Origin: an uncultured Pseudomonadales bacterium | GTDB lineage: Bacteria; Pseudomonadota; Gammaproteobacteria; Pseudomonadales; Cellvibrionaceae | Direction of reading: 5' to 3' | NCBI GenBank assembly: GCA_947494095.1 | Contig: CANLTI010000026.1 | Span: 1 to 63,234 of the forward strand | Length of the DNA stretch: 63,234 bases | Shown: positions 28,446-37,765 of the stretch, piece by piece | Layout of the letters: every line of letters starts with the position of its first letter | How positions within the stretch are numbered: position 1 is the stretch's first letter | The notes under the pieces: model-generated | Told to the model about the DNA's origin: nothing | The model's input: only the letters and a program-made list of their open reading frames with translations | Databases searched by the model: none | Made by a program: the position numbers and the translations under genes

Positions 28446-31400
28446 ATGAAAAAAATTGCGAAGGCTTTAACTCATCCGCTGTTTATATCCTCAATAGGAT
28501 TATTACTACTTTCCTTACTTATTTGGTTTATAGGTCCAAAAATTAAGTTTGGTATTGATAATACTGCCCCACTAGAAAGCCAAATCGTCAGATTGGCCTT
28601 TATTATGTGCATGATAACTTTATGGGGATTAAATAACCTTCGCCTACAGTTAAAGAGTAATAAGTATAATAATGATTTAGTCGAAGATATTAAAGCTAAT
28701 CAAGAGCTAGACAAAAAAAATTCTTCTGATGGAAAAGCAGCAGAAGAAATACAGCAAATGAGCCAGCGTTTTGCGCAAGCATTAACGACTTTGAAGAGCC
28801 TTCGATTTTCTGGAAGCAATGCCAGCAAAGCTTTATATGAATTACCTTGGTATATTATTGTTGGCCCCCCTGGGTCAGGTAAAACGACAGCATTAATCAA
28901 TTCTGGCTTAGATTTTCCGTTAGCAGAAAAATTTGGTAAAAATGCATTGCAAGGTGTAGGCGGTACGCGCAATTGTGATTGGTGGTTTACTAATGATGCA
29001 GTTCTTATTGACACTGCTGGGCGTTATACCACCCAAGATAGCCACAGAGTTGTTGATAGCTCTGCCTGGGAAGGGTTTTTAAAACTATTAAAAAAGAACC
29101 GTAAGCGTCGCCCAATTAACGGAGCTTTAGTTGCCATTAGTTTGCATGATTTACTTATTCAGACTGATGAAGAGCGTATTCAGCATGCAAAAATGATCAG
29201 AACTCGTCTTGATGAGCTAATGGAAAGGCTAGAGATTCGCTTTCCTATATACCTTGTTTTTACTAAAGTCGATTTGGTTTCTGGATTTAGTGAGTTTTTT
29301 GAAGATCTCTCTAAAGATGAGCGAGATCAAGTTTGGGGGGTATCGCTTCCTAATGCGCCTAAATTGCAGCAAAGCCCAGACTTTGATTTTTTGGCTAATG
29401 GTTTGGGTGACTTAATTAAACGATTATATGATCGTGTTTTATGGCGTATGAATCAAGAGCGTGAAGTCAATCGTAGGGGAATGATTGAAGGTTTCCCGAA
29501 GCAAATGGAAAATTTAAAATCGATTGTAGAGGATTTCACCGAACAGGCATTTGTCAAAAACCGGTATCGTTTCCAGCCTTATTTGAGAGGAGTATACTTT
29601 GCAAGTGGCACTCAAGATGGTACTCCGATTGATCGATTAATGACGTCAGTATCTTCAAATTTTGGTTTTTCTCGAGATACAGTTAAAGATCCTTATCAGC
29701 AAGGAAAAACATACTTCCTCTCAAAATTTTTTCAAGAAGTGGTATTCCCCGAAGCTGAGTTAGTCGGAGCAAATGTGCGTTATGAAAAAATCATGCGTTG
29801 GACACGAAGATTATTTTTAGTGGCATTAGCTATTGTTTCAGTGAGTTTACTTTTGGTATGGATGGGTAGTATTACACAGCACAAGCTATTCATGACTGAT
29901 GTGACAGAGCTTATTGATACCTATGACCAAGAGCAGAAAAAGTTAATTCAGTCTGGACGAGATATTCGCAGTATCCTACCACCGCTCAATGCTCTCGCCA
30001 ATACAGCTATTATATATGATCAAAAAGAACATCCTTGGTTAACTGGATTAGGTATGTATGACGGACGCATTGATCGTGAAGCTGGAGCTGCATATGAATA
30101 TCAGCTTAAAAACCATTTACTTCCTCAATTAATATACTCGATTGAAAAACAACTTAATCTAGGCCATGAAGGGGGCGACTTATACAGTACTTTTCATATG
30201 TATATGATGTTTCAGAAGCCAGAGCATCTCGATAGACATTTAGTACGTGAATGGTTTGTTAATTTATGGGAGCAGCAATTACAAGGTGAGGCATCACGCC
30301 GTCAAGAATTAACAGCGCATCTTGATGCCTTGTTAGAGTTAAACCTTGATCCTATTGATCTTAATAATAAAATTGTATCGTCAACACGTAATTTATTACT
30401 TCGAGTGCCGGTTTCTCAGCGTATATACAGTCGTATTAAAAGTGATCGCGATATGAAGCGTAAAGTAAATATGCGCACTTATTTAGGGCCCAATGTCATT
30501 TCTTTATTTAATATCGATAAAGAAACTGAAATAGCATGGAATATTCCTCTTTTGTATACCATTGATGGATACAAAAGTACTGATTTTTCTCAAAAATCAA
30601 ATTTATTAAATGATATTGTGAATGAGCGGTGGATGCTTGATGACGGAGAAGATAAACGTGTTGATTTTGTTAAAGACGATCTTAAAGATATTAGTAGTCA
30701 AGTTAAAGATCATTATTTAGTCGATTATTTAGATACGTGGAACCGTTTTTATCAATCATTTTCTATCGCTTCTTTTGCAAGTATAGCGCAGGCTAATGAT
30801 GCACTATCTATTTTTGGTGACCCCGTAGAATCCCCTTTTATTTCTATTTTAGAACTAGCTAAAACAAATACACGATTAACGCCATTACCAGATATACAAG
30901 GACTAGATAAAATTGAAAGTGCTAATTATCGATTGCGTTACTTAGGGGAAACTTCAACTATAGCAAGCAGCAAAATACCGACTACAAAAGTTGATAAACG
31001 TTATCAAGAGCTAAATGATCTGCTGAAAAAAAATAATCAAGAATCTGCTCCAATAGATCACATTATTTCTCGTATAGCATTGGTGCATCAATTTGTCCAA
31101 GAGATTGCTATCGCTCCTGATCCACAAAAGCGTGCATTTTCTATCGTTAAGGCACGTTATGTGAGTAGTAGCCCAAACCCGATGACTGCATTAAGCGCAT
31201 ACGCAAAAAAAACACCGCCTGAAATACGTGGGTTGTTAACATCAATTGCAGATCAAAGCTGGAAAGTTATTGTTGCCGCTGCACACAGTCATATTAATAC
31301 TGAGTGGCGCGCTAGTGTTTATATGCCTTATAGCAGAGCTTTAGCTGGGCGTTACCCATTAAATAATAAAGCTGAAGATGAATTAGCACTATATGACTTC

Positions 31401-31991
31401 AGTGAATTTTTTAGACCCGAAGGTACGGTAGATTCTTTTTATAGTGAATTTATTAAGCCATTTGTGAATACACGTAAAGGTTGGAGAAATCGTACGGTGG
31501 ATGGCTATTCAATGGGGTTTTCAGAACGCTCCTTAAAACAAGTAAGTCGGGCGCTAAGTATAAAAAATATATTCTTTCGTGAAAATCCTGAAATACCCAC
31601 TATTAGCTTGGAATTACGCCCTTATGCTTTGAGTGAAAATGTAGCACGCTTCACGCTTGATCTTGGAGGGCAGCGCTTTACCTATAAGCATGGTCCAAAA
31701 TTTTGGAAGCCATTAACTTGGTCTGGTTCCGATGAGAATAAGCGTGTACGGATAGTTTTTGAAAATATAGAAGGGGGAACTCATGATCAGAGCTATAGTG
31801 GCCCGTGGGCATGGTTTCGTTTAATGGATCAATCTCAGGTTGAACGCACCAACCAATCAAATGTATATAATCTGAATTTTAATAGTGCCGATGATGATTA
31901 TCAGATGATATATCAGGGCAAAGTAAAAAGTATTAATAACCCTTTTAGCAATAATTTCTTGGCAGCTTTTCGTTGCCCAGAAAAACTGTAG
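28446..31991 (+). CDS. tssM: T6SS inner-membrane protein TssM (IcmF)
   Basis: 1181 residues. Two N-terminal transmembrane helices (about 12-33 and 46-66) precede a cytoplasmic NTPase domain with Walker A GPPGSGKTT near residues 140-148 and the DTAGRY motif. A third transmembrane helix (about 455-475) is followed by the large periplasmic domain that reaches TssJ. The C-terminal segment GPWAWFRLMDQSQVE is typical of IcmF C-terminal domains. The Walker A motif is intact, placing it among the ATP-binding TssM types. It is followed by tagF after 9 bases. Confidence 0.97.
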   Translation: MKKIAKALTHPLFISSIGLLLLSLLIWFIGPKIKFGIDNTAPLESQIVRLAFIMCMITLWGLNNLRLQLKSNKYNNDLVEDIKANQELDKKNSSDGKAAEEIQQMSQRFAQALTTLKSLRFSGSNASKALYELPWYIIVGPPGSGKTTALINSGLDFPLAEKFGKNALQGVGGTRNCDWWFTNDAVLIDTAGRYTTQDSHRVVDSSAWEGFLKLLKKNRKRRPINGALVAISLHDLLIQTDEERIQHAKMIRTRLDELMERLEIRFPIYLVFTKVDLVSGFSEFFEDLSKDERDQVWGVSLPNAPKLQQSPDFDFLANGLGDLIKRLYDRVLWRMNQEREVNRRGMIEGFPKQMENLKSIVEDFTEQAFVKNRYRFQPYLRGVYFASGTQDGTPIDRLMTSVSSNFGFSRDTVKDPYQQGKTYFLSKFFQEVVFPEAELVGANVRYEKIMRWTRRLFLVALAIVSVSLLLVWMGSITQHKLFMTDVTELIDTYDQEQKKLIQSGRDIRSILPPLNALANTAIIYDQKEHPWLTGLGMYDGRIDREAGAAYEYQLKNHLLPQLIYSIEKQLNLGHEGGDLYSTFHMYMMFQKPEHLDRHLVREWFVNLWEQQLQGEASRRQELTAHLDALLELNLDPIDLNNKIVSSTRNLLLRVPVSQRIYSRIKSDRDMKRKVNMRTYLGPNVISLFNIDKETEIAWNIPLLYTIDGYKSTDFSQKSNLLNDIVNERWMLDDGEDKRVDFVKDDLKDISSQVKDHYLVDYLDTWNRFYQSFSIASFASIAQANDALSIFGDPVESPFISILELAKTNTRLTPLPDIQGLDKIESANYRLRYLGETSTIASSKIPTTKVDKRYQELNDLLKKNNQESAPIDHIISRIALVHQFVQEIAIAPDPQKRAFSIVKARYVSSSPNPMTALSAYAKKTPPEIRGLLTSIADQSWKVIVAAAHSHINTEWRASVYMPYSRALAGRYPLNNKAEDELALYDFSEFFRPEGTVDSFYSEFIKPFVNTRKGWRNRTVDGYSMGFSERSLKQVSRALSIKNIFFRENPEIPTISLELRPYALSENVARFTLDLGGQRFTYKHGPKFWKPLTWSGSDENKRVRIVFENIEGGTHDQSYSGPWAWFRLMDQSQVERTNQSNVYNLNFNSADDDYQMIYQGKVKSINNPFSNNFLAAFRCPEKL

Positions 31992-32000
31992 GCCCATATC

Positions 32001-33269
32001 ATGAGAAAAACTCCTAATAGTATTTTTGGTGTTTTTGGTAAATTACCCAGATATGGTGATTTCTTAAATCGTGATCTTCCTGCACATTATATTGATGTGT
32101 GGGATTCCTGGTTACAAGGCTACGTTAGTGGTAGCCAAGAGCAGTTAGGTGAACACTGGTTAGAGATTTATCTAACCAGCCCAATATGGAGATTTACATT
32201 ATCGCCAGGTGTTATCGATGATCAGGTATGGTTAGGTGTAATGTTGCCAAGCGTGGATCGAGTCGGTCGGTATTTTCCTTTTTCGGTTGTGTGTGCTTTG
32301 CAAACAGACCTTCCGGCAACTGTTATTAATGAACAAGCCGCTAGTTGGTTTGAGTCTGTAGAAGATATCTTATTTAATGCTCTTGAAGGTTCTTTAGAGT
32401 TAGATGAATTACTGGCTCTTATTAAGTCTTTGCCTTTATCTGTGGAGGGCAGTTATCAAGTTAATGTATCATCTGATATGACGGTAGGTACGATTGTTCG
32501 CTCAGAAATACTTTGTAATACCAGCCAGATCTATCCTCTGCTGCTAGATGCGTCATTACAGCAGTTGCATACTAGTTATAGCATTTGGAGTACTACGGGT
32601 TCTCAGTATGTAGAGCCCTGCATGTTCGTGTGTAAATCGTTGCCAGCTATATCGGGAGTGGCTGCAATGCTTGATGGTGATTGGGCACAAAGTCAATGGA
32701 GTGATGCGCTTTGGGTCGCAACACCTACAGACGTAAGTGATGATTCTATGAACCTATCAAATACTGACCTATTAAATAAAAAAGATGAATCAAAAAATAC
32801 TGCCTCTTCGCTTGTTTCAGACTCTAGTTATATACCTAATGATTTTTTAAGAGAAGACGTTCTGAGTCAATCATCAAAGGCAGTAAGCAATACAGCAATA
32901 CAGCCTAGTGCTATTGACAGCCTAAGAGGTCTACCGCCTTCCCCAGATATTACTCAACCACGACCTATACAGGTCGAGCAAGATAATATTCAGCCTAAAA
33001 AAGATAATGTTATTCAAAAAAACACGCAAAGAGTTAGCTCCTTTAACTCTGGAGTGGCTCCTGTAAATCCATTTGATGTTATAAAATCTGAGGATATCAT
33101 TCCAGTTGCTTTAGATTCAAAAGCAAAAAAAAACCACTCTAGTGACGAAATTAATACTGTGGATCCTTTTAAAAATAGCTCTTCAATACCTTTAGATACT
33201 GATGATTTCAAAATATCTGGTATAGACGCTTCAAGTATTGAGATATCGGATGCAGACCCTTTTAGCTAA
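32001..33269 (+). CDS. tagF: T6SS post-translational regulator TagF, with extended tail
   Basis: The first approximately 230 residues form the TagF domain (IFGVFGKLPRYGDFLNRDLP, WRFTLSPGVIDDQVWLGVML, DRVGRYFPFSVVCAL). TagF represses T6SS assembly independently of, or together with, Fha. The remaining approximately 190 residues are low-complexity and probably disordered, ending in several NPF/DPF motifs (NPFDVI, VDPFKN, ADPFS at the very C-terminus). Comparable DPF/DPL motifs occur in the linker of the FHA protein encoded upstream. The tail is longer than a plain TagF domain protein. It is followed by pppA after 41 bases. Confidence 0.92.
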   Translation: MRKTPNSIFGVFGKLPRYGDFLNRDLPAHYIDVWDSWLQGYVSGSQEQLGEHWLEIYLTSPIWRFTLSPGVIDDQVWLGVMLPSVDRVGRYFPFSVVCALQTDLPATVINEQAASWFESVEDILFNALEGSLELDELLALIKSLPLSVEGSYQVNVSSDMTVGTIVRSEILCNTSQIYPLLLDASLQQLHTSYSIWSTTGSQYVEPCMFVCKSLPAISGVAAMLDGDWAQSQWSDALWVATPTDVSDDSMNLSNTDLLNKKDESKNTASSLVSDSSYIPNDFLREDVLSQSSKAVSNTAIQPSAIDSLRGLPPSPDITQPRPIQVEQDNIQPKKDNVIQKNTQRVSSFNSGVAPVNPFDVIKSEDIIPVALDSKAKKNHSSDEINTVDPFKNSSSIPLDTDDFKISGIDASSIEISDADPFS

Positions 33270-33310
33270 TAACCTTTTCGTTATAACAATAAAATAAGAC
33301 AGAATATAAT

Positions 33311-34063
33311 ATGCAAGACAGTACTTACCGTCGCCCATTAGTCTGGGATAGCGCACTATTTACCCACGAAGGTACGGTACGTGAAGCTAATGAAGATGCT
33401 GTTTTTTCATCATCTGGAGGCCATTTTTGGGCTGTAGCTGATGGAATGGGAGGGCACTCTCGTGGAGATGTTGCTAGTCAAAAAATTGTGGATGCCTTGG
33501 AGTACTTAGATCCTACTGACTCTATGAGTGAACTTGTTGATGCAGTAGAAGATCGATTAATGATGGTGAATGATCAATTGTTTGAGTATTCACAGGATGT
33601 ACTTAAAAAAGCAGTTATGGGATCAACTTTTGTGGCTCTATTAGCACGTAATACCTTTGGTGCTTGTTTATGGGTAGGTGATTCTCGTTTATACAGGTGC
33701 CGAAATCGTTTACTGACACAAATATCAAGAGATCATAGCCAGGTCGAAGAGTTATTAGAAAAAGGTCTTATATCACGTGAAGAAGCCAATAATCATCCGC
33801 AAAGTAATGTCATTACACGAGCGGTAGGTGTTCGACCTTCACTTCTTGTTGATATAAATGCATTTAGCATTGGTATTGGCGATACTTTTTTATTATGTAG
33901 TGATGGTTTATATAATGCTGTCACTGAAGAAAGTATTTTAGAGTCATTATGTTTAAAAAATGTTAATGAAATTAGTCATGAGCTACTAAATAAAGCACTA
34001 AAAAATGGTGCTAAAGATAACGTTTCTGCTGTTATTGTACGAGCTATACCAAGCAAGCTGTAA
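33311..34063 (+). CDS. pppA: T6SS-associated PP2C-type phosphatase PppA
   Basis: 250 residues with all PP2C motifs: VREANEDA, VADGMGGHSRG, GDSRLYRCR, RDHSQVEELLEKG, ITRAVGV, LCSDGLYN and KDNVSAVIV. These include the metal-binding aspartates. No transmembrane segment, so cytoplasmic. It is expected to reverse phosphorylation by the neighbouring kinase and so turn the T6SS down. The kinase gene follows after 77 bases. Confidence 0.95.
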   Translation: MQDSTYRRPLVWDSALFTHEGTVREANEDAVFSSSGGHFWAVADGMGGHSRGDVASQKIVDALEYLDPTDSMSELVDAVEDRLMMVNDQLFEYSQDVLKKAVMGSTFVALLARNTFGACLWVGDSRLYRCRNRLLTQISRDHSQVEELLEKGLISREEANNHPQSNVITRAVGVRPSLLVDINAFSIGIGDTFLLCSDGLYNAVTEESILESLCLKNVNEISHELLNKALKNGAKDNVSAVIVRAIPSKL

Positions 34064-34140
34064 TTGTAATATAGAGCAAGCTTGGCAATATACGCGAAGG
34101 AAAAAAACATTAAAAATTTAACCCTTAAAAGACATGACAA

Positions 34141-36843
34141 ATGACAAGTCCTGTAGATAGCGACAAAACACGCATAAAAATGATAGATGCGAAATCTGAT
34201 AAAACTCAAATGGCCAATCCAGAAGTCATGGAAGAGCGGTTGCGTAAAGCGCGTGCTAATAAAGCTAAAGCAGAGCTATCATTAAATGATAAAACACGCA
34301 TTGTTAGCAAGCGAGAGGAAGTATTATCAAAAAAATATGATACAGCCTCAAGCCCTAATGTAGAAAAAAATGAAGATAATTCAGATAAAACTCAATTTTT
34401 TCCAAATATTAAAGGCGCTGCTATAAATAAAAATGATATAAAAGCAAAGCCTAATAAGGGGCCACACTCTCAGTCAAATAATGATGCAACACATTATCAA
34501 CCTCGATCAGATAATATACAAAAAAAAATTGAAGTAGTATCTGATACAGAGGGGTCACTGGGTATATTAAAAGATCGCTTTATTCTCGATAGTGTTTTGG
34601 GTGCTGGGGGAATGGGTGTTGTTTACAAAGCTAAAGATCGCCTAAAAATTGAGGCTCAAGACAGGGATCCTTTCGTTGCGGTTAAGGTTTTAGGGGAGGA
34701 ATTTAAAGCACACCCAGAAGCATTTATTGCACTACAAAGAGAATCCCGAAAATCACAACGTATAGCGCACCCTAATATTGTAAATGTGCACGATTTTGAT
34801 CGGGATGAAAATACTGTATTTATGACGATGGAGTTCCTTGATGGAAGTCCTCTTGATAAGTTAATTGCTCAATACCGCTCTATTGGTCTTCCTCGTGATG
34901 ATGTTTGGCAGATGCTTCAAGGTATGTGTGCAGCATTAACCCATGCTCATACAGAAAAAATTATTCATTCTGATTTCAAACCCGGAAATATATTTTTTAC
35001 AAATAAAGGTATTACTAAAGTTTTTGATTTTGGTATTGCTAGAGCTGTGTCTAGAATTGAGCATATTGAAGATAGCGCAGAAGATAAAACAGTTTTTGAT
35101 GCTGGTAGTTTAGGAGCAGTAACACCAGCTTATGCCAGTTTTGAGATGCTAGAAGGGGATGTCCCTGATGTTCGCGATGATATTTATGCATTAGGTTGCA
35201 TTGCCTATGAGCTGTTTACTGGTGAACATCCTTATGATAGGGCAAATGCACGTGACGCCGTTGAGAAAAAATTAAAGCCTAAAAAAATACCAGGATTAAC
35301 AAATCGCCAATGGCGTGCCATTGAGCGAGCATGCGCACTAAAAAGAGAAGATAGAATACCTTCTGTAGATGAGTTTTGGCGTGAGATGACGTTAAAAAAA
35401 TCACGTACTGGTCTAATCATAACTCTAATTTTACTACTTATTAGCGGGATTATATTTAGTTACACTCAGTTTTTTATGGAGCAAAAACCTGAGTTTAGAG
35501 AAGATGAAGTGCGTGATGAAATTGAATATAAACTGCGTGTTGAATTACAAACCAAAGCTCTTGAAAGTTTAATTGATACTATGGCTTTTACAGTCTCTTG
35601 GGAGTATGAAGTATGGCGAGAGTTTCAGTCGGCTACTAAACTACTAGGATCAGAGAATGTTTGGCTAAAAAATATTAAAGTTAAGCTATATAAAGCATAT
35701 ATACTACATATTGAACGTAAAATAAATGATGGTTATTTAGAACAAGCTAAATTACTAATAAAAAATGCATTACGTTATAGCGGAGATAAAAAAATATTAG
35801 ATGGTTTTGAAGTAGATATTAAAAAATTACTTTTAGAAAAAGAAAAAATAAAGAATAAAAAAAATAATGAAAGATTAGAAGCAGAAATACTTAAAAATAA
35901 AACCCAAAATAAAGCTAAAATAATAGCTGAACGAAATTCTGCATATAACACAGCTATTGATACGGTGCGTAAACAGTTAAGCTGTCGATCTAATGTTAAT
36001 ATGAAAGATTTAGGTACAGCAATTAGAAAATTGCGAGAACTTAATTTAATTAAATACAATAAAGAAGAGCCCGTCTTTATTAATCAGCTGTCTTTGTGCT
36101 TAGAAAAGATAGGGCGCAGTTATCCTGAAAGAGCAAAAGATTCTAAAAAAGCTGCAATACGTTTGTTTCCCGGGAGTTCTATAATAGCTAATATTAAGAT
36201 TATTCCTCGTGATCCTTGTGGTAAATCTATCGCGGGTTTAGGTGCAAAGGGTACGCGTGCAATATGTCGAGACAGAATACCTAGAATAGGCCATGGCCCT
36301 TCTTTAGTTGTTATTCCAGCATCTGAAAAAGGCAATATGTATGCTATTGGTAAATATGAAACTTCGATTGATGAAATCAATGTTTATTGTGAAAGTACTG
36401 GAAACTGTAAAAAAATTACGGATTCCAATATTGCTTTGCCAGCTACAAATTTAACCATGGATATTATTCTTGGTTATTTGCGATGGTTAAGTATCGAAAC
36501 CAAACGAGAATACCGTTTACCTTCATATGCCGAATGGCTTTATGCCTCTAAAGCTAGGCGAGGGATTCTTGATTCAAATAGAAATTGTACTTTAAAATCT
36601 CGAGGAATAGAAAAGGGTGGGTCTTTACTGAAAGCTAGTGTAGGAAAGCAAAATTCATGGGGATTAGTTAATCATATTGGTAATGCTCAAGAGCTAGTAA
36701 CTCAGAAAGGAGGTAGTTACATAGTTGTTGGAGGCTCCAATAAAACATTAATGGAAAGCTGTAATTTTGATTTCAATAAACCGTATAATAGTTCAGAAAA
36801 TAAGTTAACAACTATCCGTGTTTTACGTGAAATTAATTATTAA
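34141..36843 (+). CDS. ppkA: T6SS-associated Ser/Thr kinase PpkA-like, with C-terminal FGE/SUMF1-like domain
   Basis: 900 residues. The N-terminal approximately 100 residues carry four DKT[RQ] motifs (Thr10, 22, 52, 84). The kinase domain spans about 140-415: glycine loop GAGGMGVVYKA, VAVKVL, catalytic IIHSDFKPGN (HSD at 276-278 in place of the usual HRD) and VFDFGIARA in place of DFG context. The activation loop contains EDKTVFD (Thr317). A transmembrane helix (about 424-443) leads to a periplasmic helical region and a C-terminal domain resembling formylglycine-generating-enzyme-like folds (YRLPSYAEWLYASKA, NHIGNAQELVTQKGGSY), which looks degenerate. This sensor/kinase architecture fits an inner-membrane activator acting with FHA and PppA. 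Confidence 0.88.
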   Translation: MTSPVDSDKTRIKMIDAKSDKTQMANPEVMEERLRKARANKAKAELSLNDKTRIVSKREEVLSKKYDTASSPNVEKNEDNSDKTQFFPNIKGAAINKNDIKAKPNKGPHSQSNNDATHYQPRSDNIQKKIEVVSDTEGSLGILKDRFILDSVLGAGGMGVVYKAKDRLKIEAQDRDPFVAVKVLGEEFKAHPEAFIALQRESRKSQRIAHPNIVNVHDFDRDENTVFMTMEFLDGSPLDKLIAQYRSIGLPRDDVWQMLQGMCAALTHAHTEKIIHSDFKPGNIFFTNKGITKVFDFGIARAVSRIEHIEDSAEDKTVFDAGSLGAVTPAYASFEMLEGDVPDVRDDIYALGCIAYELFTGEHPYDRANARDAVEKKLKPKKIPGLTNRQWRAIERACALKREDRIPSVDEFWREMTLKKSRTGLIITLILLLISGIIFSYTQFFMEQKPEFREDEVRDEIEYKLRVELQTKALESLIDTMAFTVSWEYEVWREFQSATKLLGSENVWLKNIKVKLYKAYILHIERKINDGYLEQAKLLIKNALRYSGDKKILDGFEVDIKKLLLEKEKIKNKKNNERLEAEILKNKTQNKAKIIAERNSAYNTAIDTVRKQLSCRSNVNMKDLGTAIRKLRELNLIKYNKEEPVFINQLSLCLEKIGRSYPERAKDSKKAAIRLFPGSSIIANIKIIPRDPCGKSIAGLGAKGTRAICRDRIPRIGHGPSLVVIPASEKGNMYAIGKYETSIDEINVYCESTGNCKKITDSNIALPATNLTMDIILGYLRWLSIETKREYRLPSYAEWLYASKARRGILDSNRNCTLKSRGIEKGGSLLKASVGKQNSWGLVNHIGNAQELVTQKGGSYIVVGGSNKTLMESCNFDFNKPYNSSENKLTTIRVLREINY

Positions 36844-36855
36844 TTAAGTGAGTAT

Positions 36856-37068
36856 ATGCTGAATAATAATATAAATGAACTGTCACTAAAAAAACTGCGC
36901 GATGATTATTTTGATCAAGTTATTTCAATTAATGATTATCGTGAAGAAAGGAAAAAATTATTTAATTTAATGGAGTTTCAGCTTAATGGTAGGCACAATA
37001 CGTCAATAAATTCTAAGGTACTATTGTTTTCAGGCCAGAAAGAAGACAGAAATATATTTACAAGTTAG
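36856..37068 (+). CDS. Small SHOCT-like protein
   Basis: 70 residues, 12 bases after ppkA. Residues 9-38 (SLKKLRDDYFDQVISINDYR then EERKKLFNLM) match the pattern of SHOCT-type domains, in which a short helix, a turn with I/S and a second E/R/K-rich helix are typical. SHOCT segments usually mediate oligomerisation or attachment to partner proteins. No signal peptide or membrane segment. Position between the kinase and exbB suggests co-transcription and a link between regulation and the ExbB/ExbD module; function unknown. Confidence 0.6.
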   Translation: MLNNNINELSLKKLRDDYFDQVISINDYREERKKLFNLMEFQLNGRHNTSINSKVLLFSGQKEDRNIFTS

Positions 37069-37139
37069 TTAAAAAATTAAGGCGGTTAATTAGTGTTGTC
37101 CGCTGTAAAATATGTATAAAAATTAATAAGGTAATAGTT

Positions 37140-37757
37140 ATGGAGCTAATAAAAATTTTCCAATCAGGTGGGTTATTTATGTACCCCATTCTTATTGTTA
37201 TGGCAATAGGTTTAGCAATTTCAATAGAGCGTTTTATTTTTTTGATGAAAACACAAGCTAGTACAAATAAAGTATGGCGAAATATTGTTCCAATGTTACG
37301 CGCGGAAGATGATGATCGTGCTCAAAAATTTGTAGACAATAATAAAAGTCCATTGGCTATAGTCTTAAGCTATGGCTTCGCACGTTATCAAAATAATGCG
37401 CGGCGTGAAATTGTAGAGGCAGCGATGGAGGAGGGAGTTATGGAGATCGTTCCTCAATTAGAGGAGCGCACACACTACCTTGCAACACTGGCAAACGTTG
37501 CAACCTTGCTAGGGCTATTGGGAACTATTATTGGGCTTATCCAGGCATTTACTGCTGTAGCGTCGGCTGATCCTGCTGAAAAAGCTAATTTATTATCTGC
37601 CAGTATATCGGTAGCGATGAATACGACAGCATTTGGTTTGTGTGCTGCTATACCTCTTTTATTGTTTCATTCGTACTTGGCTACACGCACTACAAAACTA
37701 GTTGATAGTATTGAAATGGCTACCGTTAAGTGCCTTAATATCATGAGTAAAGAGTAA
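37140..37757 (+). CDS. MotA/TolQ/ExbB-family proton channel subunit
   Basis: 205 residues with three transmembrane helices: about 10-36 (MYPILIVMAIGLAISIERF), 112-138 (LANVATLLGLLGTIIGLIQ) and 156-180 (SVAMNTTAFGLCAAIPLLL). The TLLGLLGTIIGLI and ALxTTAxGLxxAIP motifs define the ExbB/TolQ family; here the latter reads AMNTTAFGLCAAIP. It forms the stator channel with the ExbD proteins and uses proton motive force. Tightly spaced with the two exbD genes and a TonB/AgmX-like gene. Which ExbB subgroup it belongs to cannot be settled by eye; context suggests AglR-like. Confidence 0.92.
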   Translation: MELIKIFQSGGLFMYPILIVMAIGLAISIERFIFLMKTQASTNKVWRNIVPMLRAEDDDRAQKFVDNNKSPLAIVLSYGFARYQNNARREIVEAAMEEGVMEIVPQLEERTHYLATLANVATLLGLLGTIIGLIQAFTAVASADPAEKANLLSASISVAMNTTAFGLCAAIPLLLFHSYLATRTTKLVDSIEMATVKCLNIMSKE

Positions 37758-37765
37758 GCTGTATT

